A stretch of 6,594 nucleotides of DNA from an uncultured Saprospiraceae bacterium (GTDB taxonomy: Bacteria > Bacteroidota > Bacteroidia > Chitinophagales > Saprospiraceae): positions 1-6,594 of the forward strand of contig CALDEN010000327.1 of assembly GCA_937942405.1 (NCBI GenBank), in the 5' to 3' direction. The notes beneath the pieces were generated by a model. The model was not told the origin of the DNA, searched no databases, and saw only the letters and a list, made by a program, of their open reading frames with translations. Numbering within the stretch: the stretch's first letter is position 1; every line of letters starts with the position of its first letter. Both the position numbers and the translations under genes were made by a program. Positions 5,828-6,594 of this stretch are shown one piece after another.

Positions 5828-6594
5828 CTAGTCTATTTTTAGTATTCTTTTTTGGTATCGGCGATCTCCATCAGATAATTCTACAAAGTATATTCCTGAG
5901 CTTAATGCACTCACATCTATACTGGTTTTAAATGAAGAGATGGTCGTCTGATTTATCCTTTTACCATCTACATCGTAAAGGGTAAAGTTCATGTCTTTGC
6001 CTGCAAAATCCATCAATTCGATGATCAACACATCTTTAGTAGGATTAGGATATAAATGGATGAAGTCCACGGCATCGATATCTTCTACACTAGACGTAAA
6101 ACTCTCGTCTATCTCGATGTTAAACGCAGTTATACCGATCCATCCACCATTACCGTCTATCACCGTAAAGCTGAATGCATCACTTGTAGCAGTAGATGCA
6201 GGATCATGACGATATCTCATTTGTCCAGCATCTATGTTTTGTTGTGTAAACGTATCTCCGATTACCAGAGCAGTTCCTCCTAAATATACACTCCCTTCTT
6301 TAGGGCTGTCTACGATTGTATAGATGAGTTCTTCATTTGTATTATCAGGATCTGTAGTCAGTAAGTTATCAAATAGTATTTTTTGTCCTGATGCTGGTGG
6401 CAGTTGTAGTACATTATTATTTACAAGCACAGGAGGGTCTAGAGATGCATTAGAACATATTTCCAGTTGAACATCACTGAGCGAACCTCCATTTCCAGAA
6501 TCTCTATCTTCGATACGTATTTTCCATATTCCCTGAGAGGTCTGTCCAGCAAGTTCAGATAGCGGAGTCACCGGTTGGAACAATGTTCCAGCAT
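5828..6594 (-). CDS. C-terminal part of a T9SS-secreted protein: P-domain tail, CSPG/cadherin-like repeat, type A sorting domain
   Basis: The frame is open through the right edge, so the N-terminus is missing; a TTG at 6583 is internal, since Ala-Gly-Thr precede it in frame. Three parts are visible. About 6455-6594 encode the end of a proprotein-convertase P-domain (LFQPVTPLSELAG, GIWKIRIEDRDSGNGGSLSD, LEIC). About 6107-6436 encode a CSPG/NG2- or cadherin-like repeat (FTQQNIDAGQMRYRHDP, SDAFSFTVIDGNGG). About 5831-6064 encode the T9SS type A sorting domain (LYPNPTKDVLIIEL, LYDVDGKRI, SALSSGIYFVEL, ending QKRILKID). The tail directs passage through the T9SS outer-membrane pore, is cleaved off, and the protein is released or anchored to the surface. 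This trio is common on M36 peptidases and other secreted hydrolases, so the missing N-terminus is probably enzymatic. The stop is TAG, followed by a strong terminator. Confidence 0.92.
   Translation of the reverse strand, partial: AGTLFQPVTPLSELAGQTSQGIWKIRIEDRDSGNGGSLSDVQLEICSNASLDPPVLVNNNVLQLPPASGQKILFDNLLTTDPDNTNEELIYTIVDSPKEGSVYLGGTALVIGDTFTQQNIDAGQMRYRHDPASTATSDAFSFTVIDGNGGWIGITAFNIEIDESFTSSVEDIDAVDFIHLYPNPTKDVLIIELMDFAGKDMNFTLYDVDGKRINQTTISSFKTSIDVSALSSGIYFVELSDGDRRYQKRILKID

Noticed and set aside
6581..6583. TTG as the start codon of the right-hand gene
   Set aside because: The frame stays open to the window edge, and the P-domain sequence continues through this codon, so it is an internal Leu.
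1..6594. CRISPR array, insertion sequence, tRNA or defence system
   Set aside because: No spaced direct repeats, transposase-like or nuclease-like protein, cloverleaf sequence or terminal repeats were seen; all long frames belong to recognised families.

Overview
The window looks like ordinary chromosome from a member of the Bacteroidota. The main evidence is a C-terminal type A sorting domain of the type IX secretion system (T9SS), found only in that phylum and its close relatives. A secreted M36 metallopeptidase of the type common in marine Bacteroidota, A-rich leaders without clear Shine-Dalgarno sequences, and moderately AT-rich DNA agree with this. A more precise assignment, for example to Saprospiria or Flavobacteriia, is not supported by what I can see.

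Layout from left to right. Positions 1-1946 (minus) hold the N-terminal 648 residues of a secreted M36 (fungalysin-type) metallopeptidase: signal peptide, propeptide, His/Cys-rich linker, catalytic domain with an inserted PA domain, and an intact zinc site. A 119-bp divergent intergenic region follows. A tight plus-strand operon then runs 2066-4258: 23S rRNA 2'-O-methyltransferase RlmB, a secreted TraB/GumN-family protein, and a gamma-carbonic-anhydrase-type hexapeptide protein. The first two overlap by 4 bp (ATGA) and the last two by 23 bp. Two minus-strand genes converge on this operon: a GNAT acetyltransferase (4275-4787) and an EamA/DMT transporter (4880-5758). A strong intrinsic terminator (5771-5806) separates them from the gene to the right. 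That gene (5828-6594, minus) is the C-terminal end of another secreted protein: tail of a P-domain, a CSPG/cadherin-like repeat, and the T9SS sorting domain.

How the genes relate. The two edge genes encode exported proteins, and the left one is a protease. P-domain plus T9SS tail is an architecture often attached to M36 peptidases in this phylum, so the two edge genes may be paralogues, but neither is complete here. The central operon combines ribosome maturation, a secreted TraB/GumN protein and a carbonic-anhydrase-like protein. The joint is tight, but a shared pathway is not evident.

No mobile element, CRISPR array, RNA gene or new multigene system is visible. No gene-free stretch exceeds 120 bp. 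The least expected signal is a perfect 16-bp palindrome, TTTGGCTTAAGCCAAA, present twice about 2 kb apart: once inside the signal-peptide codons of the TraB/GumN gene and once between the EamA and GNAT genes.
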